In this document: piece after piece, positions 29,881 to 38,168 of the stretch
How positions within the stretch are numbered: position 1 is the first letter of the stretch
Layout: every line of letters starts with the position of its first letter
Assembly: GCF_017833295.1 (NCBI RefSeq)
Contig: NZ_JAFIBW010000001.1
Location: 5,456,001 to 5,520,000 of the forward strand
Direction: 5' to 3'
DNA from: Methylobacterium sp. PvR107
GTDB taxonomy: Bacteria > Pseudomonadota > Alphaproteobacteria > Rhizobiales > Beijerinckiaceae
DNA length: 64,000 bases
Translations under genes and position numbers: made by a program
Notes under the pieces: generated by a model
The model's database searches: none
Told to the model about the DNA's origin: nothing
What the model saw: the letters and a program-made list of their open reading frames with translations, nothing else

Positions 29881-30783
29881 ATGCGGCTCGTGGCGGTGAT
29901 GATCCTGGCGCTGGCCGGCGCGACGCCGGCTTCCGCCGTCGAGGTGCTCACCGGCACGCTCAAGAGCGTCGCCGAGCGCGGCGAGATCGTGCTCGGCTAC
30001 CGGGAGAGCTCGGTGCCGTTCTCCTTCGTGGAGGGCAAGCACCCGGACGGCAGCCCCCGGGCGATCGGCTACGCCATCGACCTCTGCGGCGAGATCGCCG
30101 ACGACATCCAGGCGGCGATCGGTCGGCCGGTGAAGATCCGCTACGCGCCGGTCACCGCCGAGACCCGCATCGCGGCGGTGACCTCCGGCAAGGTCGACCT
30201 CGAATGCGGCTCGACCACAGCCAATGCCGAGCGCCGCAGGCAGGTCGCCTTCTCGCCGGTGGACTACATCAGCGCGACCCAGCTCTTGGTGAAGCGGGGA
30301 TCGGGCGTGGCGTCCTACCGCGACCTCGGCGGCAAGACCGTGGTGGTCACCGCCGGCACCACCAACGAGAAGGCCGTGCGCGACCAGCTGGCCCGGCTGA
30401 AGATCGCCGCCCAGGTGGTCACCGCCCCCGACCACGCCGCCTCCTACGCGATGGTCAAGGCCGGCAAGGCCGACGCCTTCGCCACCGACGACGTGCTCCT
30501 CTACGGACTGATCGCCACCGACGCACAGGACGGGGCGAATTACACGGTGCTGCCCGACAAACTCTCCTACGAGCCCTACGGGATCATGTTCCGGAAGGAC
30601 GATCCCGAACTCGCCAGCCTCGTGCAGCAGACCTTCACGCGGCTCGCCGAGTCGCGGGCCCTGCGCTGGACCTACGAGCGCTGGTTCCTCAAGCGCCTGC
30701 CCAACGGCGAGCGCCTCGACATCCCGATGTCGAATGACCTGCGCGTGAGCTTCCAGCTGATGGGCCTCGACGCCGGCGAGTGA
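29881..30783 (+). CDS. GltI-like amino-acid-binding protein without its own transporter
   Basis: 300 residues from ATG 29881 (TAGAGG upstream; ATG 29875 would have no spacing). Signal peptide ends at PASAVE. Mature motifs EVLTGTLKSVAERGEIVLGY, DLECGSTTANAERRRQV and AFATDDVLLYG match those of GltI at 21114, so it is a paralogue in the same ligand class. No permease or ATPase is adjacent. It might share GltJKL, encoded 9 kb away, or act as a sensor-type binding protein; both are inference. Confidence 0.85.
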   Translation: MRLVAVMILALAGATPASAVEVLTGTLKSVAERGEIVLGYRESSVPFSFVEGKHPDGSPRAIGYAIDLCGEIADDIQAAIGRPVKIRYAPVTAETRIAAVTSGKVDLECGSTTANAERRRQVAFSPVDYISATQLLVKRGSGVASYRDLGGKTVVVTAGTTNEKAVRDQLARLKIAAQVVTAPDHAASYAMVKAGKADAFATDDVLLYGLIATDAQDGANYTVLPDKLSYEPYGIMFRKDDPELASLVQQTFTRLAESRALRWTYERWFLKRLPNGERLDIPMSNDLRVSFQLMGLDAGE

Positions 30784-30805
30784 GCGGCGCGCGCCACATG
30801 CGCCG

Positions 30806-30919
30806 CGTCATCCCGGGGCCGCGCAGCGGCGCCCGGGATCCACCCCCCCCGACACGCCCGGCTCTGGCACCGACAGCGGTTCCGGATGCCGGGCCCGCCT
30901 TCGGCGTCCCGGAATGACG
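30806..30919. repeat. Paired TCATTCCGGG-type palindromes
   Basis: Two hairpins of the dispersed family lie head to head: TCATCCCGGG...CCCGGGAT (about 30808-30840) and TCCGGATGCCGGG...TCCCGGAATGA (about 30881-30917). The outermost CGTCATCCCGG (30806) and CCGGAATGACG (30909-30919) also pair. Position is between the binding-protein gene and the DUF1007 gene. It is the largest copy of this repeat in the window. Confidence 0.75.
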
Positions 30920-31040
30920 GAGCGGAATGGCGCGGCTCAGGGCCAGGCTCGATCGCCCCGGTGCCTCGCTTTCGCCCAACCGGCACGCGAGGACGATCCG
31001 GCCTGACCGTTTCCCTCCCGCCGCGAGCGTGCTTCCGCCC

Positions 31041-31715
31041 ATGCTGATCGCCGCGCACTGCCCGAAGCCGCACGCCCTGGCGCTGGCCGCCGCCCTCGCC
31101 TGCGTCGCCACGGTCGCATCCGCCCACCCGCATGTCTGGGTGACCGCGAAGGCGCAGCTCGTCTACGAGGGCGGCAAGCTCGTCGGCGTGCGCGACACTT
31201 GGAGCTTCGACCCCGAATACACGGCCTACGTCACGCAAGGCCTCGACACCAACAAGGACGGCACGTTCAGCCCGGAGGAGCTCGCCGGACTCGCGGCCGA
31301 GAACACCGCCAACCTCGCCGAATTCGGCTACTTCACGAAGCTGAAGGTCGGCGGCAAGGAGCAGGCCTTCGCCGATCCCAGGGAGCCGGCGGCCCGCATG
31401 GAGGACAAGGCTTTGGTCATGACCTTCCTGCTGCCGCTCAAGACGCCGGTCCTGCAGGGGCGGGGCGTCGCCGCCCTGGAGGTCTACGACCCGACCTACT
31501 TCGTGGCCTTCTCGTTCGCGGACGGACCCGAAGCCGCGACGCTCGCGGGCGCGCCGCAGGGCTGCGCCGCCACCGTCACCCGCCCGAAGACCGAGCAGCC
31601 GAAGACGGCGGAGGCCGGCTCCTCGGGAATGACCGAGGCGTTCTTCGAGGCGCTGACCGCGGCCTCCAGCTACGGGGTGCAGTTCGCCAGCCGGGTTCTC
31701 GTGGCATGTCCGTAG
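31041..31715 (+). CDS. DUF1007 family periplasmic protein with EF-hand loop
   Basis: 224 residues. Signal peptide cleaved at ASA|H29, giving a mature N-terminus HPHVW typical of DUF1007. Residues 69-80 (DTNKDGTFSPEE) are a canonical EF-hand calcium loop with D69, N71, D73, T75 and E80 at positions 1, 3, 5, 7 and 12. DUF1007 proteins accompany NicO-type nickel/cobalt transporters and are thought to deliver or bind metal. The next gene, a NicO transporter, overlaps this one by 10 nt, so the two are translated together. Confidence 0.87.
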   Translation: MLIAAHCPKPHALALAAALACVATVASAHPHVWVTAKAQLVYEGGKLVGVRDTWSFDPEYTAYVTQGLDTNKDGTFSPEELAGLAAENTANLAEFGYFTKLKVGGKEQAFADPREPAARMEDKALVMTFLLPLKTPVLQGRGVAALEVYDPTYFVAFSFADGPEAATLAGAPQGCAATVTRPKTEQPKTAEAGSSGMTEAFFEALTAASSYGVQFASRVLVACP

Positions 31716-32698
31716 GCATCGGGGTCGCCGCGCCCGCTCAGTCTGGGCGGCTGGGGTTGAGGCTCGGCCTCATGGCGCTGGCCATCGGAGTGGCCGCCCT
31801 GCTGGCGGCCGCGATCGCGTGGCTCGTCGCGCCCGGCATCGTCGCGCCGCCGCCGCGCTCGCCGTTCGGGATCGGCTTCCGGGAAGCCGCTCCAGCCGCC
31901 ACGGGGATCGGCGGCGTGATCCTGGCGCTGCAGGCGAGCTTCTCGCGCAGCCTCAACGCCGCGGTGAGCGCGCTCCGGGGCAGCGGCAGCTGGAGCCCGC
32001 TGGTCGGGCTCGCCTTCGCGTACGGCGTGTTCCACGCCGCCGGCCCCGGTCACGGCAAGGCGGTGATCGCGGGCTATATCCTGGCGGGCGAGCAGGCGCT
32101 GCGGCGCGGCGCGACGCTGAGCCTCTGCGCCGCGCTGCTCCAGGCCGGCATGGCCGGGGCGATCGTCGGCCTCGGCACGCTGGTCCTCAACGCCACCGCG
32201 GCCAGCATCACCCGGGCCGGCACGCTGATCGAGGCCGTGAGCTTCGCCCTCGTCGCCCTGATCGGGCTGCTTCTGACGTGGCGCAAGGCCGGGCGCCTCA
32301 CGCATCTCGGCGCCGGCTGCGGCCCCGGCTGCAGCCACCTGCCCGGACCGCAGGCCCTCGACACCCATGACACGTGGCGCGAGCGGGCCGGCGTGGTCCT
32401 GGCGGCGGGCACGCGCCCCTGTGCGGGTGCGGTGCTGGTCCTGGTCTTCGCGGTGTCGCAGGGCGTGCCCGGGGCGGGGGTGCTGGCTGTCCTGGCGATG
32501 GCCTTGGGCACCGCGCTCACCACGACGGCGCTGGCCTGTCTCGCGGTCTTCGCCAAGCGCGCGGCCCTGCGCCTCGCCGGCGGGCGGGGCCAGGCGGGGC
32601 TCCTGGCGCTCGGCGGCCTGGAACTCGTCGCCGCCGCCTTCGTGCTGGTCCTCGGGACCGCGATGCTCTCGGGCCTCGCGCCCGGGCTCGGAGGCTGA
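31706..32698 (+). CDS. NicO family nickel/cobalt transporter
   Basis: 330 residues, six to seven helices. FHAAGPGHGKAVI (109-121) and GTRPCAGAVLVLVFA are NicO family motifs whose histidines and cysteine can bind metal. A Cys/His cluster (GAGCGPGCSHLPG) lies in a cytoplasmic loop near residue 210. It probably moves Ni2+ or Co2+ across the inner membrane; direction and metal cannot be read from sequence. It overlaps the DUF1007 gene by 10 nt. No riboswitch or urease/hydrogenase genes are close. Confidence 0.85.
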   Translation: MSVGIGVAAPAQSGRLGLRLGLMALAIGVAALLAAAIAWLVAPGIVAPPPRSPFGIGFREAAPAATGIGGVILALQASFSRSLNAAVSALRGSGSWSPLVGLAFAYGVFHAAGPGHGKAVIAGYILAGEQALRRGATLSLCAALLQAGMAGAIVGLGTLVLNATAASITRAGTLIEAVSFALVALIGLLLTWRKAGRLTHLGAGCGPGCSHLPGPQALDTHDTWRERAGVVLAAGTRPCAGAVLVLVFAVSQGVPGAGVLAVLAMALGTALTTTALACLAVFAKRAALRLAGGRGQAGLLALGGLELVAAAFVLVLGTAMLSGLAPGLGG

Positions 32699-32762
32699 AG
32701 GGGCCTCTCGCCTTCCGGAACGCGGCGTGCCACGCTGCGCACCCGAGACGGAGCGCGCGCCG

Positions 32763-33479
32763 ATGCATCCCGACTTCGACACGATCCTGAATTGGCGCCT
32801 GCTCGCCGGGTCTCATCCCTTCCCTGGCCCCGACGGCGGTACCTGCATCAACGAGGCGGCGATCGTGGCGGCCGGCCTGCCCTACCGGGCGATCCGCTCC
32901 AGCGCGGATTGCCCGCCCTGCTTCTCGCGGCCGATCGCCGCCTACGCCCTCGGCCTCAACGACGCCATGCCGGACGACGTCCGGCCGCAGCTGATGGCCT
33001 TCGTGCTGCGGCTCTCGGGCAGCGCCGACGCCCCGGCGGTCGAGGCCGCACGCACAGAGCGGCTTGCGTTGGAGAGCGTGCGGCGCATCCTGGCGCCGCT
33101 CTGCACGCTCGCCGGCATGGCCGAGGATGCCGAGGCCTGTGCCGGGGCCCCGGACTGGCCCATCGCGCGGGCGGCCGCGAAGGCGGCGGCCTGGCGGGGC
33201 GGGGCGCTCGCCCAGGCGGCAGCCCGGGGGCGGCGCTGGCGCGAGGGCGCCCTGACCGCGGCGGTGTCCCGTACGGCGACGGCCGCGCAGCGCGCAGGCG
33301 ACGATGCGCGCTGTGCCGCAGAGGTCGCCGAAGGGGCCGCGCCCTTCGTGGCCGGGACCTGGAGCGAGGCCTGCGCGATCCTCAAGGCGACCCTGACACT
33401 CGGCCGGCAAGCACCGGAGATCGCCCTGGCCGGCGCCCGGGAGCGGCTCGACGCGGCGCGTGCGCTGGCCCCGGCCTAA
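32763..33479 (+). CDS. Conserved protein of unknown function
   Basis: 238 residues, no signal peptide or membrane helix. The N-terminal third is strongly patterned (DTILNWRLLAGSHPFPGPDG, GTCINEAAIVAAG, SADCPPCFSRPIAAYALGLND), with a Cys-x2-Cys pair; the rest is Ala-rich and helical, apparently with alanine repeat-like helices. Proteins with this N-terminus are widespread in Bradyrhizobium and Methylobacterium (recalled), without a known role. ATG 32763 fits; it begins 64 nt after the transporter gene and ends one base before the histidine phosphatase stop. Confidence 0.7.
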   Translation: MHPDFDTILNWRLLAGSHPFPGPDGGTCINEAAIVAAGLPYRAIRSSADCPPCFSRPIAAYALGLNDAMPDDVRPQLMAFVLRLSGSADAPAVEAARTERLALESVRRILAPLCTLAGMAEDAEACAGAPDWPIARAAAKAAAWRGGALAQAAARGRRWREGALTAAVSRTATAAQRAGDDARCAAEVAEGAAPFVAGTWSEACAILKATLTLGRQAPEIALAGARERLDAARALAPA

Positions 33480-34067
33480 TCAGGCCGCCGCGGGCGCGGC
33501 GTCGAGATCGAGCTCGATCGTGCCGCAATTCTCCAGGAACGTGCCAGTGAGGTGATAGAAGAACGTGCCGTGCCCGACCACCGCGATGGTCCGTTCCGGC
33601 CGGGTACGCAGCCAAGTGCGGAATGCGGCGACCCGGGCGTCAAACAGGGGGCGCGGCTCTACCGGGTAGCCGCCGATCTCGCAACCGGCTTCCGCATGCC
33701 ACCAGATCTCGGGCAGATGGCCGACATCGAGATGCGGGAACTCGGCCGCGATCTCCGAGGCCGCGCGGCCGACGTCGCAGCTGCTCTCCTGGCATTCCCG
33801 ATGCAGCACCTCGACCAGCACGCGGGGCTCGCTCGGATGATCGCCGAAGGCGATCGCGGCGGTCTGGATCGCCCGGGTCAGCGGCGACACCACCACCAGA
33901 TCGAACGGGATCGACCGCAGCCGCTCCCGCGCGTCCCGGGCCTGGGACTGGCCGCGCGGGGTCAGCCGGGCGTCGGGAAGCCCGGGATCGCCGCGCCCCA
34001 GTCTGTGCGCGGCGTTGAACGTCGATTCGCCGTGGCGGAGGCAGACGATTCGGGTCTTGTCCTGCAT
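33480..34067 (-). CDS. Histidine phosphatase family protein
   Basis: 195 residues. CLRHGESTFN carries the phospho-accepting His of the RHG motif, SPLTRAIQTA the conserved Arg, and VVGHGTFFYHL the second His. Family members are phosphoglycerate mutase-like phosphatases acting on small phosphoesters or phosphoproteins. Cytoplasmic. ATG 34067 is preferred; a frame to 34103 adds 12 poor codons. It may be cotranscribed with the glyoxalase gene 50 nt upstream. The specific substrate is unknown. Confidence 0.83.
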   Translation of the reverse strand: MQDKTRIVCLRHGESTFNAAHRLGRGDPGLPDARLTPRGQSQARDARERLRSIPFDLVVVSPLTRAIQTAAIAFGDHPSEPRVLVEVLHRECQESSCDVGRAASEIAAEFPHLDVGHLPEIWWHAEAGCEIGGYPVEPRPLFDARVAAFRTWLRTRPERTIAVVGHGTFFYHLTGTFLENCGTIELDLDAAPAAA

Positions 34068-34117
34068 GGATCTCGGATGTGTCTCTCGAGGGGCGGGCAG
34101 CATCGGCTCCGGTCGCG

Positions 34118-34513
34118 TCAGGCGAAGCGCCCGCCGCGCTGGATGACCTCGATCTTGTAGCCGTCCGGATCCGTTGCGAAGAAGAACCGCGCCAGCACGT
34201 CCTCGCCGTGCGTGAGCGCCTTCAGATCCGTGACCGTGAGGCCCTCGCGCCGGTGCCGCGCATGCTCGGCCTCCACGTCATCGACCACGAAGGCGATATG
34301 CCCGTAGCCGTCGCCCAGATCATAGGGCGTGTCGCGCCCCTTGTTGACCGTGAGTTCCAGCTCGAACGGCGAGGCCGGGTCGCGCAGGTAGATCAGCGTG
34401 AAATCGGGGAAGTCGTAGCGGTCGGACAGCTCAAGGCCGAAGGCGCGGGCGTAGTAGTCGCGCGCGCGCTGCTCATCGAGCACCCGGATCATGGCGTGGA
34501 CGGGCTTGGACAT
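34118..34513 (-). CDS. gloA: Lactoylglutathione lyase (glyoxalase I)
   Basis: 131 residues, the usual length. It converts the methylglyoxal-glutathione hemithioacetal to S-lactoylglutathione. The VOC fold ligands His (PVHAMIRV), Glu (FELELTVN), His (GYGHIAFVVDD) and Glu (YKIEVIQRG) are all present; the pattern is of the Ni/Co-type bacterial enzyme. ATG 34513 has GGAGACGC just upstream. Methylglyoxal detoxification fits a metabolically versatile soil or leaf bacterium. Confidence 0.9.
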   Translation of the reverse strand: MSKPVHAMIRVLDEQRARDYYARAFGLELSDRYDFPDFTLIYLRDPASPFELELTVNKGRDTPYDLGDGYGHIAFVVDDVEAEHARHRREGLTVTDLKALTHGEDVLARFFFATDPDGYKIEVIQRGGRFA

Positions 34514-34937
34514 GCGTCTCCGGTTCCGTGTGGGCAGGCGACAGTTTGAGGATCCGACCCATGTGGCGCTCCGACCACCATCTGAAAAGACCAAGCGCCG
34601 CGAGGGCCTGCGCAACATCGACGCTGCCGAGCGCGCCCAACAATCTTAGATCGACCGGCCTTTCCTGCGGACAGGCGTTCGCGTTTAGAGACAATAGAAG
34701 ACCGAATAATGACTGTATTTTCGGAACCAGTCTTATATATCTCCGTCATATTCTTATATTGAATTCCTAATACGGATCTCATCAAGCCTCAGATCCAAAT
34801 AAATCGAGTCCTACCTACATAGATAGACAGCCCTTGACGAAGCAGACCAATTAATGCGTTTTTTACTCCTCACAGCCAATCCTTCGGATGCTGGTCTAGA
34901 TCAGCCGTCTATCCTTTCAAGCCGGGGCAAGAAGACC
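34514..34937. other. AT-rich spacer upstream of chemoreceptor gene
   Basis: 424 nt without a convincing gene. The part from about 34640 to 34860 is strikingly AT-rich for this genome (runs such as CTTATATATC, TTCTTATATTGAATTC, AATAAATCG). A TTGACG at 34834-34839 could be a -35 element, but no clear -10 follows. It presumably holds the chemoreceptor promoter; the composition may also mark transferred DNA. Confidence 0.5.
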
Positions 34938-36629
34938 GTGTTACGCTTGTCGAACATCAAGGTGTTGCCTAAGTTGGCCGCCGTCATCGCCCTGATCGGC
35001 CTGATGGTTGGCGGCTGCGTCTTGTACGCACAAGGGCAGATGCGCGAGATCGACCAATCCTATAGCGACTTCCTCGACAACGAGGCGGTGGCAGCGACGG
35101 AGGCCCGGCGCCTCAACCGCCTCATGTTCGAGCTGAATTACTGGGTCTACCGCATCATCGCGGAGACCGACGAGGCGCAGATGCAGAGCGCCAACAAGGG
35201 CTTCGAGGCAGCGCTGCCCAAGGTGGGGCGGACGATCGAGGCGATGCGTGCCCGTGCGCCTACCTTCGCCGCTGCGATAAACGAGCAGGCTGAACGCGTC
35301 GGGAGCTTCGTCCGGGAAGTGACCGAGGTGCGGCGTCTCGGGACCGCCAACCAGAACGACAAGGCCATTGCGCTGGTCCACTCGGCGATCGATCCGACCT
35401 TCTCGGCCATGATCGAGAACGGCAACGCGATCGCTGACGGACTCGGGGCCTATGTGAAGGCGAAGTCGGACGAGCTGACCAATCGGACGAACGCGACCCG
35501 CTACAGCCTGGTCCTGTTCAGCGCTCTGGGCATGCTCGCCGGGCTCGCCGCGGCGGTGTTCATCGCGGTGACGGGGATCACGCGCCCGCTCTCGCGCCTC
35601 GTGTCGGTCCTGCAGCGCATGGCGCAGGGCGAGATCGACGCCGAGATCAAGGAGGCCGACCGTCGGGACGAGGTCGGCGCGGTCGGCAAGGCGGTCGAAG
35701 GCATCAAGGCCATGGTGTCCCGCAAGGCCGCCGAGGAGGCCGAGGTCCGGCGCCTCGCCGATGAGGCCGCCCAGGCCGCGCGCAAGCGCACCATGCTGGA
35801 GCTGGCCGACGGGTTCGAGCGGGCGGTCGGGAGCATCGTCGGGATGGTCTCGTCCTCGGCGACCGAACTGCAGGCCACCGCCCAGACCATGACGGCCAGC
35901 GCCACCGAGACGGCCAAGCAATCCACCACCGTGGCGGCGGCCGCCGAGGAAGCCTCCGCCAACGTCCAGACCGTGGCGGCGGCCGCCGAGGAACTCGGAT
36001 CGTCGGTGCAGGAGATCGGCCGGCAGGTGCTCGGCTCGGCCAGCCTGGCGCAGGCCGCCGTGGGTGAGGCCGACCAGACCCAGCACCTCGTCCAGGCGCT
36101 GACCCAGGCGGCCACGCGCATCGGCGACATGGTCGGGCTGATCTCGAACATCGCGGGCCAGACCAACCTTCTGGCCCTGAACGCCACGATCGAGGCGGCC
36201 CGCGCCGGCGAGGCGGGCCGGGGCTTCGCGGTGGTCGCCACCGAGGTGAAGGAACTGGCCGCGCAGACCGCCAAGGCCACCGAGGAGATCAGCCAGCAGA
36301 TCGGGCAGATTCAGGGTGTGACCGGCCAGGCGGTCTCGGCCATCGACATGATCGCGGCGCGGATCCGCGAGATCGACGGGGTCGCGACCACGATCGCCGC
36401 GGCGGTGGAGCAGCAGGGCGCGGCCACGCAGGAGATCGTCCGCAACGTCTCGCAGGCGGCGACCGGCACCGACGAGGTGACGAGCAACATCACCGGCGTG
36501 GCGCGGGCCTCCGAGGAGACCGGCGCGGCCGCCGCCCAGGTTCTGGGTGCCGCCGGCGAGTTGTCGCGCCAGTCCGAGCACCTCGGGGCGGAGGTTTCCC
36601 GCTTCCTCGCGACCGTTCGGGCAGCCTGA
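34938..36629 (+). CDS. Methyl-accepting chemotaxis protein
   Basis: 563 residues from GTG 34938. ATG 34854 would add 28 residues that look unlike the family, where proteins begin at [13 protein letters not shown]1 about 11-31, a four-helix-bundle periplasmic sensor about 32-187, TM2 about 188-212, HAMP about 213-266, then the signalling coiled coil. The hairpin tip [20 protein letters not shown], which binds CheA/CheW, is intact. No CheR-binding C-terminal pentapeptide is evident. Ligand unknown. It is isolated from che genes. Confidence 0.9.
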   Translation: MLRLSNIKVLPKLAAVIALIGLMVGGCVLYAQGQMREIDQSYSDFLDNEAVAATEARRLNRLMFELNYWVYRIIAETDEAQMQSANKGFEAALPKVGRTIEAMRARAPTFAAAINEQAERVGSFVREVTEVRRLGTANQNDKAIALVHSAIDPTFSAMIENGNAIADGLGAYVKAKSDELTNRTNATRYSLVLFSALGMLAGLAAAVFIAVTGITRPLSRLVSVLQRMAQGEIDAEIKEADRRDEVGAVGKAVEGIKAMVSRKAAEEAEVRRLADEAAQAARKRTMLELADGFERAVGSIVGMVSSSATELQATAQTMTASATETAKQSTTVAAAAEEASANVQTVAAAAEELGSSVQEIGRQVLGSASLAQAAVGEADQTQHLVQALTQAATRIGDMVGLISNIAGQTNLLALNATIEAARAGEAGRGFAVVATEVKELAAQTAKATEEISQQIGQIQGVTGQAVSAIDMIAARIREIDGVATTIAAAVEQQGAATQEIVRNVSQAATGTDEVTSNITGVARASEETGAAAAQVLGAAGELSRQSEHLGAEVSRFLATVRAA

Positions 36630-36690
36630 GACCGACATCGCAGAGAGAGCTCGGTCGTGCCGGGGTGTCTTTGCGAGCACCGCGAAGCAA

Positions 36691-36730
36691 TCCCGTCAGC
36701 GCCACGCCGCTCGACGTGGCGCTGACGGGA
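36691..36730. terminator. 16-bp perfect hairpin between convergent genes
   Basis: TCCCGTCAGCGCCACG (36691-36706) and CGTGGCGCTGACGGGA (36715-36730) pair completely around an 8-nt loop, between the convergent chemoreceptor and recF genes. No T-run follows. The flanking CTTTGCGAGCACCGCGAAGCAATCC (36669 onward) looks like a dispersed repeat arm; a partial match (TCTTTGCGCGCGGAGCGATG) occurs after cckA at about 49682. Confidence 0.55.
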
Positions 36731-36804
36731 TGACGTCGTTTCGCTCTTGATCAGCCAGGGTAAAGCCGGTCGCCGCGTTCAACCGACTTTTGTCAGAGCC
36801 CTGT

Positions 36805-37959
36805 TCACGCGCCGATCCGCACAACCTCCGTGCGGTCGCCGGTCTGCGCGAAGGCCGCCGGATCGGCGCCCGTCATCCAGACCTGGCCGGGCAGGGCTTC
36901 CAGAGCCTCGAACAATCCGGCACGCCGGCGCGGATCGAGGTGGGCCGCCACCTCGTCGAGGAGAATCACCGGAGCGATCCCGCTCATGGCCCGCACCAGG
37001 CGGGCATGAGCCAGGACGAGGCCGATCAGCAGCGCCTTCTGCTCCCCCGTGGATGCCGTCCCGGCCGGCACGTCCTTGGGACCGTGGCGGACCACGAGGT
37101 CGCTGGTCTGCGGCCCGATCAGGGTGCGGCCGGCTGCCCTGTCCCGGTGGCGGCCGTTGCGCAAGGCCAGACGAAAGCGATCCTCCGCCTCGATGGCGGG
37201 CCAGACCGCGACGAGATCATCGAGGTCCCCCTCCAGGCGGATGGAGGCCCAGGGGAAGGGCTGCGCATCGTCCCGGGTCTCGGCGATCAGCCGGTCGAGC
37301 CGCTCGGCGGTCTCGCGACGGGCAAGAGCCACGGCAACGCCGAGCTCGGCCACCTCCCGCTCCACCGCATCGAGCCAGCGGTCGTCGTCGGGCCGATCCT
37401 CCAGGAGCCGGTTCCGCGAGCGCAGCGCCCGCTCCATCGCGGAGACCCGCGACCCATGCCCGGCATCGACCGCCAGGACGAGGCGGTCGAGGAACCGGCG
37501 CCGGTCGCCGGCCGCGCCGCGGAACAGCCCGTCGAGGTCGGGCGTCAGCCAGACGACCCGGAGGAACTCGCTGAAGGCCACCGGCGAGGAGGCCGGCGCG
37601 CTGTCGATGCGGCAGAGCCGGCCTGCCCGCCCGTCCGGCCCGGGGGGCTCCAGCCCGGTGCCGAGTCGGTGCTCGGCGCCGTCCCGGTCGAGGGTGATCG
37701 AGACGGCGAAGCCGCCCGGCCCCCCGGTCCGCGCCATGGAGGCGAAATCCGCCCGACGCAGGCCCCGGCCCGGCACGAACAGGGAGATGGCTTCGAGCAG
37801 GTTGGTCTTGCCCGCCCCGTTCTCCCCGACCAGCGCGACGAAGCGCGCGGCGGGGTTCAGTTCGAGATCGGCGTGGTTGCGGAAGTCGCGGGCGATCAGG
37901 CGGGTGATGCGCTGGACCGGCTCGTTCGTCTCGATCTCCGGATCGAGGGGATTGCTCAT
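36805..37959 (-). CDS. recF: DNA replication and repair protein RecF
   Basis: 384 residues. SMC-like ATPase that loads RecA at gaps. Walker A GENGAGKTN at 45-53 after ITRLIARDFRNHADLEL; signature segment TASTGEQKALLIGLVLAHA; Walker B PVILLDEVAAHLD. ATG 37959 is the natural start; the frame runs on to 38082 through the repeat region. It is paired with dnaN upstream, the conserved order, though a palindromic repeat of about 114 bp lies between. gyrB does not follow; the chemoreceptor gene does. Confidence 0.95.
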   Translation of the reverse strand: MSNPLDPEIETNEPVQRITRLIARDFRNHADLELNPAARFVALVGENGAGKTNLLEAISLFVPGRGLRRADFASMARTGGPGGFAVSITLDRDGAEHRLGTGLEPPGPDGRAGRLCRIDSAPASSPVAFSEFLRVVWLTPDLDGLFRGAAGDRRRFLDRLVLAVDAGHGSRVSAMERALRSRNRLLEDRPDDDRWLDAVEREVAELGVAVALARRETAERLDRLIAETRDDAQPFPWASIRLEGDLDDLVAVWPAIEAEDRFRLALRNGRHRDRAAGRTLIGPQTSDLVVRHGPKDVPAGTASTGEQKALLIGLVLAHARLVRAMSGIAPVILLDEVAAHLDPRRRAGLFEALEALPGQVWMTGADPAAFAQTGDRTEVVRIGA

Positions 37960-38027
37960 CGTCGACCCGGAGGGCTGAGCCGAACGGCGCTCAACGCTCC
38001 CCTCACATCTGCCATCCCGTACAATCC

Positions 38028-38141
38028 CCTCGTCCTGAGGTGCCCGCATCGGCGGGCCTCGAAGGAGGGCTCCAGAATCCATGTCGCCATCTGAAGGCCT
38101 CCGTGAAGGCCTCCGCGATGCTCCGGCACCTCAGGACGAGG
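38028..38141. repeat. 17-bp inverted repeat between dnaN and recF
   Basis: CCTCGTCCTGAGGTGCC (38028-38044) and its exact complement GGCACCTCAGGACGAGG (38125-38141) flank 80 nt containing further GGCCTCGAAGGAGGGCTCC-type blocks. This is a common dispersed element in related genomes (recalled). It splits an otherwise conserved operon and could act as a terminator or an RNase-sensitive site. Confidence 0.75.
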
Positions 38142-38168
38142 ACGGGAGCGGGAGGGATCAGCGGATCC

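Noticed and set aside
34489..34785. Minus-strand 98-codon frame in the AT-rich spacer
   Set aside because: Overlaps the start of gloA out of frame and has no protein-like pattern beyond the AT-rich part.
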